The position numbers were made by a program, and so were the translations under genes. Below, in pieces: positions 1 through 11,170 of a stretch of DNA of 64,000 nucleotides. The notes below the pieces were generated by a model. It had not been told where the DNA came from. It saw nothing but the letters and a program-made list of their open reading frames with translations, and did no database searches. Source of the DNA: Amoebophrya sp. A120 (taxonomy: Eukaryota; Sar; Dinophyceae; Syndiniales; Amoebophryaceae); assembly GCA_905178155.1 (NCBI GenBank), contig CAJINV010000002.1:2760226-2824225 (forward strand). Reading direction: 5' to 3'. Positions within the stretch are counted from its first letter, which is position 1; every line of letters starts with the position of its first letter.

Positions 1-152
1 CCTTTCACTGTTGCGGTTCTGACCCTATGCCGCTCCAGCGCCTGCGGAGGCTTGCCTCCCCAGCGATAATGGACAATGGCAATGTCGGTGCGGTTGTTTT
101 AGCATCACAAATTCATGTAACAGTTGAGAATGTAACGTTTGAGAACGCCATA
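1..152. mobile_element. Introner, family I, 5'-truncated by window edge
   Basis: Only the right part is present. The end near 115-147 has the GTAACG/TTTGAG arm shared with the element at 3967-4231. It ends in ATA followed by GTCGG, the presumed right TSD copy. The left end lies outside the window, so the TSD cannot be confirmed. Confidence 0.65.
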
Positions 153-3100
153 GTCGGCGGTGCGCAGAACATGCAGGGAGGTGGAGCTGCGCCAACCGCC
201 GCTAATGTGACAACAGGAGCGCCTTCCTCTGGAAACAGCGCGAATTACCAGGGTTTCCCGCAGTTCGCATCCGCTGCAAGGAAATCCGAAGCGCCCTCAT
301 CGTCGATTCTGCGGCAAAAAGCAGTCGACTCTACTGCGTCACCGGATGGTGCACGGACGACAAAGGCGCGAAGCCCGAGTGGAAAAAAGAAAGAGAAGGA
401 CGGATCGTCGAAAGCGGACCCGAGCAAGCGCGTTTCCTTTGATGAGTCGAATAACGAGGAATTTTCCCCCGCTTCCTCCGTTTACAACCGAACGAGGAAC
501 GCCCGAGCCGGACGGTTTGGCACCGGGGGAGACATTTTGTCGCCTGAGAAGAATAAACTACAGCAACAGATGAGAGGATCATTTTCTGAAAGCGGTGCTG
601 CTGATGGGGCAGCTTCTAGTACTACAACCGGGACGTCGAATATGGAGAGAAAAAAGTTTGTCACAGTCACTAACTTGCAGGCTTTGCATTACAAATTTTC
701 TCAGCATCACAAACTTTCCTTGTATTGCAGAAACACTAGGGAAATCCCTAATGAAGTTTGGCTGTGATGCATTTTTACGCATGACAAACAATTTTGTATT
801 GCAAAAATGCGCATGAGTGATCGTGACGAACTTTTTTTCTTTGATATCGAACAATCAGCACCTGTTTCACAGCAACCCGTCCAAGATCTCCATTAACGCC
901 AGACGGGTATTATCAAGTGCAAATATCCCTGGATGTCTGGAAAGATGCAAGGTTTGTCGTGCTAGTCCGGCACGGCTCTGAACTTTGTATATTGCGTGGC
1001 CACAAGCAGCCTCTCTTGACTGTCATGCAAAAATAAGGCAGTTTCTCATGCGGAATACGCAGCACAGAAGTTGAAGCACGAAAAAACTTGTCATGCTTGG
1101 CGGCGCTTTACAGTGCGCTTGCTCTTGGCTGACTTGCATCACAACTTCCCAGACCCAGTCATAGTTGCATTTGATAGGTATTGTTTGCGTGGCTGAAAAG
1201 AACGCGACGGCACGCCAGGCGAACGGAAGAGATCGCGCTTGCGCAGAAGAGAATAACCAAACTGGAGCGGAAACAGCAACAATTACGCGAGAAAAACGCC
1301 GGAACTTCTTCTAGTATTACATCGGCTGCGAAGGGAGCAGGAGGTGCTGGGGGACCAGAGGAAAATGAGACTGCCAACTACAAGCCGTCAAAATTTAAGC
1401 CAGCAAAGCGGCGGAAGCTCCTTCGCATCGACCGGTATCTGGATGATTGGGAGGAGTTGGACAGTATCCACTGCAAATATGTATCTATGGGTCTGGAAAC
1501 TTGTGATGCTGAATTGTGGATGACTGAAATACTTCCCCATGCAGCCAAGCATGACAAGTTTGCCGCACACTTTCTCATGCGCAGTCGGCACGAGAAACTG
1601 CGCTTTTGTATGACAAAAGACGGCATCTTTTTGCTAGTCATGCAACACAGATTTTACAGGAATGGAGGACTACCATTACAAGTTCCATGCTTCCAGACCC
1701 AGACATATTTACAGTCGATAGACAGACTCGCCATGGCGGATCCAGTGAAGCTGATCAAGTCGCATTTGGAACGAGTCACGTTATCCTGAGTAAAATTGTC
1801 CCCACATCGGAGTCAAGAAGGGAAATCTGCTACACAAATCAACTCGCTTTGGTTGTTTCGCATGACAAGTCTGCCCTCGTACTGTGATCCTGTTTAGCTT
1901 TAGTTCAGAAGCATCACAGATCTAGCATATCGTGCTGGTTCTAACATCACAACTTCCAAAACACGACTAGAAAATGCTTCTCATGGTGCTCCGCATGAGA
2001 ACCTTTTCTGGCATGCAGATTTCCATGACAGCTCTTGGGTGGGGGCCTTTTTCCTCAAAATACACGTACAAGTTAAATCACGGGGAGGACCCGCGGTTCG
2101 ACTTGCTGGGACACCACGACGCGGCCAAACGGGTGTTGAATGAGCATAACCAGATGGAGTTTTATTCTGTCGACATATCGTACGAAAAAAGTGTTTCACT
2201 GTAAGGATTTTGCAAGTTTTGCATCACAAGTTTGTTCTGCATGACAGAGAAAATTTGCCATGCGAGTTTCCTTAAGGAAAAGACAGCTAGAAATCCATGG
2301 TCTTGCATGTGGAGAAAGACAAATACTTCTCAGATACATTCTCTGCATTACAAGTTTACAGTGAAGCAGTTTTTTCTTGCGATACGACAGTAACCAACAG
2401 GAGTACGCCGAACACCCGCTGGATAAACCTCGCGTGGGGAGCAAGAAGGACGACGACATAATCAACGAGGCGGAGTTGACAAGAAATTTGGCCCGGATCC
2501 GGCGGGAAAAGGAGAAGAGGGCGAATCAGTCTGATTCCGATGTGGAGTCGGACGAAGAATGGATGAAGCGTGTCAACTGTAAAAATGTCTGGGTCTGGAA
2601 GAATGCCAAACTTGGCATGCAGAATTTCCATGCCCCGTGAGGTCTGGAATGCAGGGCCTAGCATGACAGATTCTGCGAAGTGGTCCCTATCGTGCCTGTC
2701 CTGCATGAGAAACTCCTTCTCATGATGGTGGTCAGAAAAGGGCAACTTTTGGCAATCACGCAAGATAGATTTTTGTGTGATCCACAGGACGCATCACAAG
2801 TTGCATCCTTCCAGACCCAGACAATTTTGCAGTTGATAAAGCGGAGGGAGGAACGAAAATTGAAAAGGCAGAAAGATTTGGAAGAGAAAAACAGAACTGG
2901 GCTTGGCGAAGGTACTGACTTAGTACGATTTCGTCTTGCGTGCGCGTGGGCGTGCTGTTCTTGTCTACATGATGCCTTCTGGATCCTTTTGTACAAGTTC
3001 AAGTTAGTTTGATTCATTTTGTCAGCAGAAGCCTACGAAAAATAAAAGCGAAAAATATGGAAAAAGTAGAAAATTCATAATTTGAATTTTTAATATTCAC

Positions 3101-6100
3101 CTCTAACCAGCCGACGTCTCGTCGCCGCTGCTGTCTCCGACTTCCAAAATTCCAATCGAGTTCCAACCGACCTTCGCTGAGCGGTTTGACGAGCAGCTTC
3201 TGAAGCAGTCCGAGCTGAAGAAGCGGATACGAGATGAGTACACCATTCCCCCTCGTGGTCCCCCTCCTTTGTCATGCAAAACGCCAAATCCAGGTGCGGC
3301 CTTGTCGCACCGTTTGCATGACAAACACGGAAAGCGCCGGCGGCCCAAACAGCACTACAATCGGCGCGTTGTAAAGGAACTTGTTATAATGCACAGCATA
3401 CACGTGTGCTGGTGTTTGTATTGCTGTTTCTGCCAAAGAACCAAGCGGGAGGCGAGGGGGGTTTGTGCTCTCTCATACCGGAGACGCGACCAGCACAAGC
3501 TGTCCGCGGTGTATCAAATGCAAAAGTGTCTGGGTCTGGAACAAAGCAACTTGGCATGCTAAAGCTGAATCATGTAAAAATCTGTGTTGCATGATTACCA
3601 AAAGCTGTCCACTTTCGACCTAATCGAGGGGCAGTTTCTCATGCAGGATAGGCATGATAGAACTCTCACAGAATCTGTCATGCTCTGTCCTACATACCAG
3701 ACCTCATGGGTCATGGAAAACCTGCATGACAAGTCTGGCATCCTTCCAGACCCAGACATTTTTGCAGTTGATACGGTGAAGGCCCAGACGATTTGGCAGC
3801 AGGAGCTGGAACAGGAGAGGCAGAAAGCGGTTTTGCTAAAGAAACAGGAGGAAGAGCAGAGGGAAAATTTGAAGCTGGAGAAGAAGAGACTGGAGGAACT
3901 TCTGAAACGGATCGAGTCCGGGAAGGAAAACATGCGGTTGAGCGGGTTGAAATTCGGCGCCGACTGTATGACCTGCTTTATCGTTACAATCTCAAACGTT
4001 ACGAATAGAATCTGGATTTTGTATTCTTGCATGATGAGCATGGCAGACTCGCCCAGCGTTCCACTTTGTGCAATACAAATTCGCCAGATTCTAGTGCGGA
4101 TCGGGACGCCAGAAGTTGTCATGCGCAATCCTGTGGGAGTAGGATAGATGTAGATCATGCACTTCTTGCATCACAGATTTCCTCCATATTGTACTGTAAC
4201 CTTTGAGATTGTAACAGCTGAGCGTGTTATAGACTGGATTCGCGGTTCGTCTTCGAGTAAGGGGACAAGTAGTTCCACTTCGAAAGATCTGCTCTCCGCT
4301 TCGGTTCTGTCGGTGTCCGCATCTGCGTCCTCGAGCCAAGGCGGCGGCGTGTTTTTGTCGGGGAGCTACACAAGCTCCTCGCATGTCGACGATCGGTTTG
4401 ACCAGTCGGTGAAATCACAGTCGGACGGCGGGAATCTGATGGATTTGCTGCCAACCTTCTTACAGAACCAGAAGAAGCAGCAAGACCACGACCAGCGAGC
4501 AAGTTCTGCTGGGCCGCAGCCTCCGCAATCTACAGGCCCTACAACTGTTCCGAAACTACCCGCGAAGCCACCACCGAACGTTGCGCAAACGACGAAACTG
4601 TCCCCGAGAACTGGGGCCGCGTTTTTGGAAGCAAAAACGCAGGACTATTCGCCCAGGACGGCAGGTGGAGCAGACCCGTTATCAGCCTCGGTGCAGAGCA
4701 CGCAAAGGAGGTTGAACGCGAGCCACAACGTGAACGTGCTGGATATGCATTGCAAAATCCTACCGTACGGTACTTTTAGCATGAAGAATCGCATTACAAA
4801 TTTGATCAACGTGACAAGTGGCGCTTGTCATGCTAAAATTACTTAAGAAACCAGATTTGTCATGCAAGTCTGGCAACATATCTGCGAGTGCGATACAACT
4901 TTTGCAATTCATACTGGAGCAGCAGCTCCAACTTCAGTCCCAACTCAGCGAGGCCGGTGGGGATATTGGTACGAGTATGATGAACGCCACTGGTTTGTCA
5001 ATCGCGGCGCAGGCACAGTCCAATTTCTGGGAGAGGATGCAGTACGTCAAGGCTGACCAGCAGCTACTGGCAAAGGAAATGGAGCGGCGAAAGTTGAAGG
5101 AGCAGCAAGAGATGAAAAGGAGAAAGGAAATGGAAAAGCAGCTGCTCAAGGAGCACGAAGAACAGGAGAAAAAACTCGAAGCGGAACGGAAGCAGATCCG
5201 GGACAACATCGCGTTAGAGTTGAAGAAGATGGAGGAAAGACGGAAACAGCTGGTTTTGGAGCGGACGGGGGGAGGAAGTAGTACTAATACCGGGGGGGCG
5301 CAGCTGGCAAATACAAAATCTTCAAATTTGTCTCCGCTGTCACCTGTTTTGGAACACCAATCCGCGAATCAGGATGATCATGTTGGTGAAAATAAAACAA
5401 GTGCGAAAACATACGAGGAAACTTTCGAACTTGACCCAGTTGCAGAGAAAGACAAGTCGGTGGATACCACAAACTTGGCCAAAGCGAACAAAGGGCTACT
5501 TCATAGCACTACTTCCGCAACTTCTATGGAGTCGGTGCAAAAACCGGCAACAGCTGTTGTTCCCGGTTTGATTCCTGCCACAGCCTCGGCGGCATCCGCA
5601 TCCTACGACTACCTGACGAGCTCCCCTACTGCAAAGCAGGAGGAGAAGGCGGCTATTGCCGCGATTTCTTCTCAATTGATGAAGAACTCGCAGAGCTGCA
5701 ATTTGGACATCATTCCAGAAAATATCAACTTCGGACAAGTAGGCGCCGATCAACTAAACAAAACGTCGGACATATCCCGTGTAAAAACGGCTCCACCCCA
5801 TAGTCAAGATGGGTGGAAATCTGCTACTTAAACAAATCAGCAAACTTTGGCTGTTGTGCATGACAAGTTTGGCCTCGTAGTGTTATCCTGTTGAACTAGT
5901 CGAGCAGCATCACAGAGCTAACGCATCGAGCTGATTAGAGCATCGCAAATTCCGAAACGCGACTAGAATACGCTTCTCATGGGACTCCGCATGAGAAACA
6001 TTTCCAGCATGCGGATTTGCATTTCTATGGGCGGGTGGGGACGTTTTTACATGGGATATGACACACCAATCATTTCACACGACAGTGCAGCTGTGGCTGG

Positions 6101-9100
6101 TGATATGATCTCTAGAAGTTCTCCAACTTCTCCGGAAATCGACCCTGTGACCGGTAGATTGTTGAAAACGAACATCCACTTGTCGTCTCTGTCCTCCCCC
6201 GGAAGCAGCTTTATTAATGATGCAGTAGGTCACGACAGCTCGATCGAAAATATCGAGCAGTCGGTGAAAATATGAACTGCAAAAGTATCGTATTCGTATA
6301 AATATGCATTTACAAATTTCTTCAGCATGAGAAATAAAATTTGTAATGCGGATTTATCTATAAGAAAAAGATTGGTAATGCATGACTGCAATTTATTTTA
6401 CTACGAACGAGTACGATACTTTTGCACAGGATAGACAAAACAGGCCAGCAAACTTCACGAGTTGGAAGAGCAATCTGAATATGGATTCGTAAAAATGTCT
6501 GGGTCTGGAAGGTTGGAACTTGTAATGCTAGCTTTCCATACCTAGAAAATCTGTATTGCATAACCAACAAAAGTCGCAGCCTCTTTTGTCATGCAAAAAC
6601 GCAGTTTCTCACGCGGATTGCCTATGAGAAAGCGTTTCGGGAAGTTGTCATGCCGGACTGCATTCGGAAGTGTTTCCATCATGCACATTTTCGCATCACA
6701 GGTTGCCAGACCCAGACACTTTTACATTTGATACCGAATTGTTGCGACGGGACGCGGCGAAAAAAGCCTTTGATTTGTTTGACCAAACGGACGTGTTTGA
6801 GCAAACGGATTTCTTTGACCAATCCTTGCCAACGATCAATTCCGAGGCTGCGCTGCTAGAGCTGGACGACGACGATGAATCGGTTCTGGACTATGACGAG
6901 GAAACGGGGGTTTGCTTTTCCCCCAACACGACCTATCAACTGTAAAAATGTCTGGGTCTGGAAGAATGCAACTTGTGATGCTGCATTTGGATTCCCAAAA
7001 AAATCTGTATTGCATGAGTACCAAAGGGAGTGCAATTTTTGCTACGCTGAGAAGGCACTTGTCATGCGGAATATGCATTAAGAAGCCCTCAAAAAATCTG
7101 TATTCCTAGGGTATGCAACACAGACATCATGGCTCATGCAAAACGTGCATGACAAGTGTCAGAATCTTCCAGACCCAGACACTTTTACATTTGATACGAC
7201 CGCTTTGGGGACAATGGGGCTGGCTGTTACAGTTGACCAGGATGCTCGCGCTGGCACGTTGGACGACCATGGGACAAGTTTGACTTTGCTGCCCGGGTAT
7301 CAAATGTAAAAATGTCTGGGTCTGGAAGATTGCCAGATTTGTCATGCAGTTTTTTCATGATCCAGGAAGCCCGGAATGCAGGACCTAGCATGACAGATTC
7401 TGTGCGATCTCTCTCATGCCTATCCTGCATGAGAAACTGCCTCTCGATTAGGTCAAAAGTGTACAACTTTTGGCAAGCATGCAACACAGTTTTTTGCCTG
7501 CTCCGGATTTAGCATGACAAGTTGCATTCTTCCAGACCCAGACATTTTTGCATTTGATACCGGGGCGGCGGTCGCGATTGTCTCCCCGAGTAACGAGGGA
7601 TCGAGCGCTATCCAAGAAAAAAACTGTGTAAGTGTAACTTTGTGTTGCAGACGATGCAAGACAGTCACAACTGTCATGCTGGACATGCAACAGAGGCACT
7701 TTTCGTACGTGTTTTCACGTACTAGCTACGCATGACAGGTTTTCTCTGTCATGCAGGGCAGACTTGTGATGCTGTTCCTCCAAGAAAGTTACACTTACAC
7801 AGTTTTTTTCCTGCATAAGCGCTATCGCAGGAAGGAAAAAACTGTCTTTGCTTCTCAAACCCTTGCAATCGCTGCACTTTTACGATGACACGCAAAAAAA
7901 TTTGTGATGCGTCACATGATGCTGCGAGAGAAATGAACAGGCATGAAGCGCCGGCCTTTTCCTGCATGATGTCCTCGAGCATGACAAAAGACTGTCTCAA
8001 CAAGGACGTTCCGCATTTATAATACAAGTTGAGACTGAGACACGAGTTTTTCTTTTTTCTCACGATAAGCCCGACGGATGCGAACACTTCGAGTACGACG
8101 ACCGCGGAATATCAAATGTAGAAATGTCTGGGTCTGGAAGAATGCATGTTTGTCATGCTTGTCTGGCATGACTCTTAAATCTGTCATACACGTTACCCAA
8201 GAGCCGCATTTTTCTGTCATGCGGAGACGCAGTTTGTCATGCAGAATAGGCAACACCTACAAGCTCAGAAATTTGTCATGCAGAGCCAGCACTTGTGGCC
8301 CCCTCATGCTACGCCACTCAGCATCACAAGTTTCCAGACATCCAGACATTTTTGCAGTTCATACGGAAGGCGCTGGGTCAAAATCTTCTTCCAATAACAG
8401 TAATGAACAAGCAATTCTACTGGGCCGCAATCCCTCGTCTTCCAATTCTCCGCAGCCTTATGAAATGCAAAAGCATCGTACTAGTATAAATCGCATGAAA
8501 AATTTCCTCAGCATGAGAAAGAACATTTGTAATGCGGATTTAACCTGAGAAAGAAACTTGTAATGCATGAATGCGATTAGTACGAGTACGATACTTTTGC
8601 ACAGAATAAGCCTTCGCCAAACACCATGACGAGTTCCAATTTTAACCCGTTCGAGCAAATATCAGGTGCAAAAGTATCCTACTCGTCGTATAAATGCATT
8701 ACAAATTATTTCCTAAGCATGAGAAATGAAATTTGCAATGCGGATTTACCTTCAAGAGAAAGATTTGTAATGCATGACTGCAATCACTACGAGTGCGATA
8801 CTTTTGCACAGGATAGCAAAGTCAGCAGAGCTCGGGGATGACGGTGGGGACAGCATTAGCGTTTGAAAATGAGGTATCGCGAGAAAAGATTGTTTCACGG
8901 TGAACTTGTGATGCATAGAATGAATGGAGCACAGAGCTACTTAGTCGTCTTGCTACACCTGCAAGAGGACTACACCGGAGCTCTATAGCATGTTTTCCGT
9001 TCTTGGTTGGAAGCACGCATGGCAAATTCATCTCTTCTTGTGTAAACAAAGACAAACTTGTGATGCAGACCTTGCAAAATTATCACAGTGAAACAGTTTT

Positions 9101-10521
9101 TTCATGCGATATGAGGAGCGAAAGTCAAGAAATTCCTCTCGGCCGGGGACAACGAAGTCTGCTGCTACTATGCAAGACAAATTGGACCAATCGATCGGAA
9201 CTCAGTTTTCCAAAACGGACGGGTCTTCCGTCGGCGGGATCTTCAATATGAGGGTACACAACAGCTCCTCCTCGTTCTCATTTCTCGTGCAAAATACCCA
9301 ATCTACGCTTTGCCTCCTGTCACTATCATGCATGACAAGTTCTTCTGGCAGCTGGTGCCCAAATAGCACTACACTCCTGTCCAGATTTGTCATGCAAAAC
9401 CTGTATTCTTGCTGACGCTTGTGTTGCTGTCCATGCAATACAGAGCGAGGTGGACGGGGAGTTGTGCACTTTCATATTGAAGCTGTTAGGTGGTGACGAC
9501 CACGACGAGGATGAGGACGACGACATCCTCGCTGCGATCTACGACCCGCATCACAGATCGTATCGCCAGAAAAAACTGTTTCACTGTAAACTTGTAATGC
9601 AGAATATGTATCTCAAAAGTGTTTGTCATGCTACTCATGCAAGACAGTAGATTTTTCGCTGTGCGTTCCCTTACGAGCCTTGCATGGCAAATTTTCTCTG
9701 TCATGCAGAACAAACTTGTGATGCAAAACGTGCAAAATCCTTACAGTGAAGCACTGTTTTCGTACGATAGATCGAGGCAGGAGATGAATGAGGCAGAAGA
9801 AGAGGGCGGGTATAACGTCGACGGAGCTGAAGGGCAGGATTGGTCTGACGAAGCGGAAACTACGCTGGGCGATATTCTTCGGGCTAGTAAAAATGACCTC
9901 CTTGATCCCCCGCAAAGCCCAACTGCAAACAAATTCCAACCGCACTCGCCGAAAAAGCTTTCCCCCGAACAGTTGCGAAGTGCGAAACTGTTGGATGAAG
10001 AGCTCCAGGCTAGTGGGTTGAAGCAGTCGCGTCGCAACTCTACTATTTCCAGCACGACCAGCAGTCCGGACGGTAAGCTAGGAGCTTTGACTAAAGACGA
10101 GAGAGAACGGTTGAAGATAAAGAAGAAGCACGAAGAGAAGCTGCAAATGGAGGAAAGGATATCCATTTGCTGCAAAAGGTGTATCGCACTGGAACAAACA
10201 AATTTTGATATGCAGTCTCGCATGACAGTACCTTTTTTCTATGCCTGAATCTGCATTACAAAGAGACAGAAGTCGATTTTTCCCTTTCAGTAAAGTTGTA
10301 TTGCGGTTTTTACCTACTGCGTGCGATCACGCTTTTGCGAGGCATAGAGGATCAACAGTGACAAGTTCCGGGAGGAGGAGGAAAATTTCAAGGCTTTGTT
10401 TAAGCAGAAGTACGCGGTTGTGAATTCCAATACGCATCTGGTAGAAACCTCGCAAAGAATCACGAAGAAGATCGACGACTTGTTTAGCAAAGCCTTCGAC
10501 AGCATAGAAGAGGAGGATTGA
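153..10521 (+). CDS. Large coiled-coil protein, 5'-partial, interrupted by 24 introners
   Basis: Function not recognised. Exons: 153-640, 852-910, 1182-1464, 1726-1781, 2068-2175, 2390-2570, 2844-2911, 3111-3227, 3483-3511, 3779-3966, 4237-4743, 4919-5772, 6064-6270, 6439-6479, 6739-6933, 7202-7297, 7565-7608, 8073-8109, 8369-8458, 8614-8659, 8821-8874, 9117-9246, 9482-9560, 9775-10159, 10352-10521. They sum to 4,512 nt, exactly 1,503 codons plus a TGA stop, with phase agreeing at all 24 junctions. One intron (2912-3110) is GT-AG; the rest are introners. Numbering from the first visible codon, charged coiled-coil stretches lie near residues 190-215, 465-510, 740-810 and 1425-1450. Ser/Thr/Pro-rich linkers and an acidic Asp run (near 1300) separate them, and the C-terminus ends in Glu-Glu-Asp. 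This is typical of cytoskeletal or scaffold proteins, but no family is identified. The start codon is upstream of the window or hidden by the truncated introner. Confidence 0.85.
641..846. mobile_element. Introner, family J (206 bp)
   Basis: TSD TCGAA on both sides; phase 2. Arms AAAAAAGTTTGTCAC and its inverted form near 822-838. The only J element in the window; its A-run plus TGT arm resembles F, G and H. Confidence 0.88.
911..1176. mobile_element. Introner, family A, diverged (266 bp)
   Basis: TSD GGTAT on both sides; phase 1. The left arm carries CCCTGGATGTCTGG in place of the usual GTCTGGGTCTGG, so the TIRs no longer pair perfectly. This TSD is one of three in the window that also allow a GT-AG register. 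Confidence 0.87.
1465..1720. mobile_element. Introner, family A (256 bp)
   Basis: TSD GACAG on both sides; phase 2. The right arm reads TTCCAGACCCAGACATAT before CGATA. Excision joins Glu-Leu-Asp to Arg-Leu-Ala in frame. Confidence 0.9.
1782..2062. mobile_element. Introner, family D (281 bp)
   Basis: TSD CACGT on both sides; phase 1. Left arm AAAATTGTCCCCAC, right arm GTGGGGGCCTTTTT. An in-frame TGA at 1787-1789 shows that it must be removed. Confidence 0.9.
2176..2384. mobile_element. Introner, family F (209 bp)
   Basis: TSD CGACA on both sides; phase 1. Arms AAAAAAGTGTTTCACTGTAA and TTACAGTGAAGCAGTTTTTT are near-perfect inverted repeats. Confidence 0.9.
2571..2838. mobile_element. Introner, family A (268 bp)
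   Basis: TSD AAGCG on both sides; phase 2. Starts TGT instead of TAT. A GT-AG pair inside the arms (GTAAAAATG / TTTTGCAG) would shift the downstream coiled-coil frame, so TSD-bounded excision is preferred. Confidence 0.88.
2912..3110 (+). other. Canonical GT-AG intron
   Basis: Donor G|GTACTGAC, pyrimidine/A-rich acceptor CTAACCAG|C, phase 1. It joins Gly-Glu to Ala-Asp-Val in frame. It has no TIR or TSD and is the only clear conventional intron in the coiled-coil gene. Confidence 0.85.
3228..3477. mobile_element. Introner, family C, diverged (250 bp)
   Basis: TSD GCGGA left, CCGGA right (one mismatch); phase 1. Arms are degenerate: ACACCATTCCCCCTCG against GGGGGGTTTGTGCTC. Probably an older insertion. 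Confidence 0.82.
3512..3773. mobile_element. Introner, family A (262 bp)
   Basis: TSD CGGTG on both sides; phase 0. Excision joins Ser-Ala-Val to Lys-Ala-Gln at the start of a long coiled coil. Confidence 0.9.
3967..4231. mobile_element. Introner, family I (265 bp)
   Basis: TSD GACTG on both sides; phase 2. Arms CGTTACAATCTCAAACGTTA and AACCTTTGAGATTGTAACAG. The only complete I element here. Confidence 0.89.
4744..4913. mobile_element. Introner, family B (170 bp)
   Basis: TSD CTGGA on both sides; phase 2. The TIR is partly decayed: left TGCAAAATCCTACCGTAC, right GAGTGCGATACAACTTTTGC. Confidence 0.88.
5773..6058. mobile_element. Introner, family D (286 bp)
   Basis: TSD GGACA left, TGACA right; phase 1. 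Left arm GTAAAAACGGCTCCACCCC, right arm GTGGGGACGTTTTTAC. Confidence 0.88.
6271..6433. mobile_element. Introner, family B (163 bp)
   Basis: TSD GAAAA left, GACAA right; phase 1. Arms CTGCAAAAGTATCGTATTCG and ACGAGTACGATACTTTTGCA. Confidence 0.88.
6480..6733. mobile_element. Introner, family A (254 bp)
   Basis: TSD CTGAA left, CCGAA right; phase 0. Only 46 bases separate it from the preceding B element, leaving a 41-base exon between them once the duplicated TSD is removed. Confidence 0.88.
6934..7196. mobile_element. Introner, family A (263 bp)
   Basis: TSD CGACC on both sides; phase 0. Joins Asn-Thr-Thr to Ala-Leu-Gly. Confidence 0.9.
7298..7559. mobile_element. Introner, family A (262 bp)
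   Basis: TSD CCGGG on both sides; phase 0. The second contig of the assembly (17421 onward) starts 30 bases before the right end of this element. Confidence 0.91.
7609..7817. mobile_element. Introner, family G, first of a tandem pair (209 bp)
   Basis: TSD AGCGC on both sides; phase 2. Arms AAAAAACTGTGTAAGTGTAA and TTACACTTACACAGTTTTTT are perfect inverses. It is followed after a single AGCGC by another element. Confidence 0.88.
7823..8067. mobile_element. Introner, family H, second of a tandem pair (245 bp)
   Basis: TSD AGCGC left (shared with the preceding element), AGCCC right. Arms GAAAAAACTGTCTTTGC and the weaker inverse GAGACACGAGTTTTTC. Reading continues only when both elements of the pair are removed. 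Confidence 0.85.
8110..8363. mobile_element. Introner, family A (254 bp)
   Basis: TSD CGGAA on both sides; phase 0. The right inner arm reads TTCCAGACATCCAGACATTT, slightly different from the left arm. Confidence 0.9.
8459..8608. mobile_element. Introner, family B (150 bp)
   Basis: TSD AGCCT on both sides; phase 0. Ends AATA rather than GATA. Joins Gln-Pro to Ser-Pro-Asn. Confidence 0.9.
8660..8815. mobile_element. Introner, family B (156 bp)
   Basis: TSD GCAAA on both sides; phase 1. Separated from the previous B element by a 46-base exon. Confidence 0.9.
8875..9111. mobile_element. Introner, family F (237 bp)
   Basis: TSD TGAGG on both sides; phase 1. One of three TSDs that also permit a GT-AG register (G|TAT at the left, TGAG at the right). 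Confidence 0.88.
9247..9476. mobile_element. Introner, family C (230 bp)
   Basis: TSD TTCAA left, TTGAA right; phase 2. Left arm GGTACACAACAGCTCCTCC, right arm GGACGGGGAGTTGTGCAC. Confidence 0.88.
9561..9769. mobile_element. Introner, family F (209 bp)
   Basis: TSD GATCG on both sides; phase 0. Same length as the F element at 2176-2384. Confidence 0.9.
10160..10346. mobile_element. Introner, B-like (187 bp)
   Basis: TSD AAGGA left, GAGGA right; phase 1. Arms TGCAAAAGGTGTATCGCAC and GTGCGATCACGCTTTTGCG. Last intron of the coiled-coil gene. Confidence 0.85.
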
Positions 10522-11170
10522 TATCAGATTGTATAAGATTTCGAAGTCTGTAGTATGTTGCTATTAAAAAAAATAAAATTGGACTTGGAGCAGAAGAAAG
10601 AAGAAAAAATCCTATCCTTATACCTGCGAGGGCTACACGACGTCGGACCTTTACGCTACAACTCAAGGAAGTTGTCCTGATTATAGCCTCAGGCTGACCA
10701 ACTCTAACATTGCTGGGAACGAGAATTATGAAACATGTAGTACAACCACAAGGATCTTCATCGCAGCAAATAAGGGTGTTACTACTACAACGCATCCCGT
10801 TCTTGCAGCGCTTCCTGCTGCGCTAGCAAATATGATTTGCCGATCCGAGATAGATCTGTGTTCCATTTCAACATCTCAACTGATGCTGCCAAGTCAGTAC
10901 CACACAAACACAGCGACACACAACATAGACGACATGCTAGATCATTTTTTACACGAGGAGGAGCTGCACCAGTAGTGCTCTACTGTGAAGATCTCGTTTT
11001 CAAGGAAGTTTGAGTTTATAATTGCGTTTACCACGCACGACGACCCTCTACGTACTTCAACAACCATCTCGATCTGCAGTTGTAAAAAGCCTATAAGTTT
11101 TTCCTATCTGTAAGACGGAAAGAACGCGCTTTCTACAAGGAGTTTCACCAACAACGACCCAAAACTAAAG
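10522..11170. other. Intergenic, coiled-coil gene to YOS1
   Basis: Presumed 3' UTR of the upstream gene and promoter/5' UTR of YOS1. No ORF of note and no introner. An A-rich stretch immediately precedes the YOS1 start codon. Confidence 0.6.

Noticed and set aside
2571-2838. GT-AG splicing inside A-family arms (GTAAAAATG to TTTTGCAG)
   Set aside because: Possible at some A elements, but it shifts the frame at this site and many A copies lack the GT (GCAAAAATG). TSD-bounded removal works at all sites.
3595-4158. Minus-strand 187-codon ORF spanning an introner and an exon
   Set aside because: Opposite-strand shadow of a coiled-coil exon plus the palindromic element sequence; introner TIRs generate mirrored open frames on both strands.
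9741-10223. Minus-strand 160-codon ORF
   Set aside because: It is antisense to an exon of the coiled-coil gene whose frame is fixed by its neighbours. Ser/Leu-rich antisense frames of acidic/Lys-rich exons are expected shadows.
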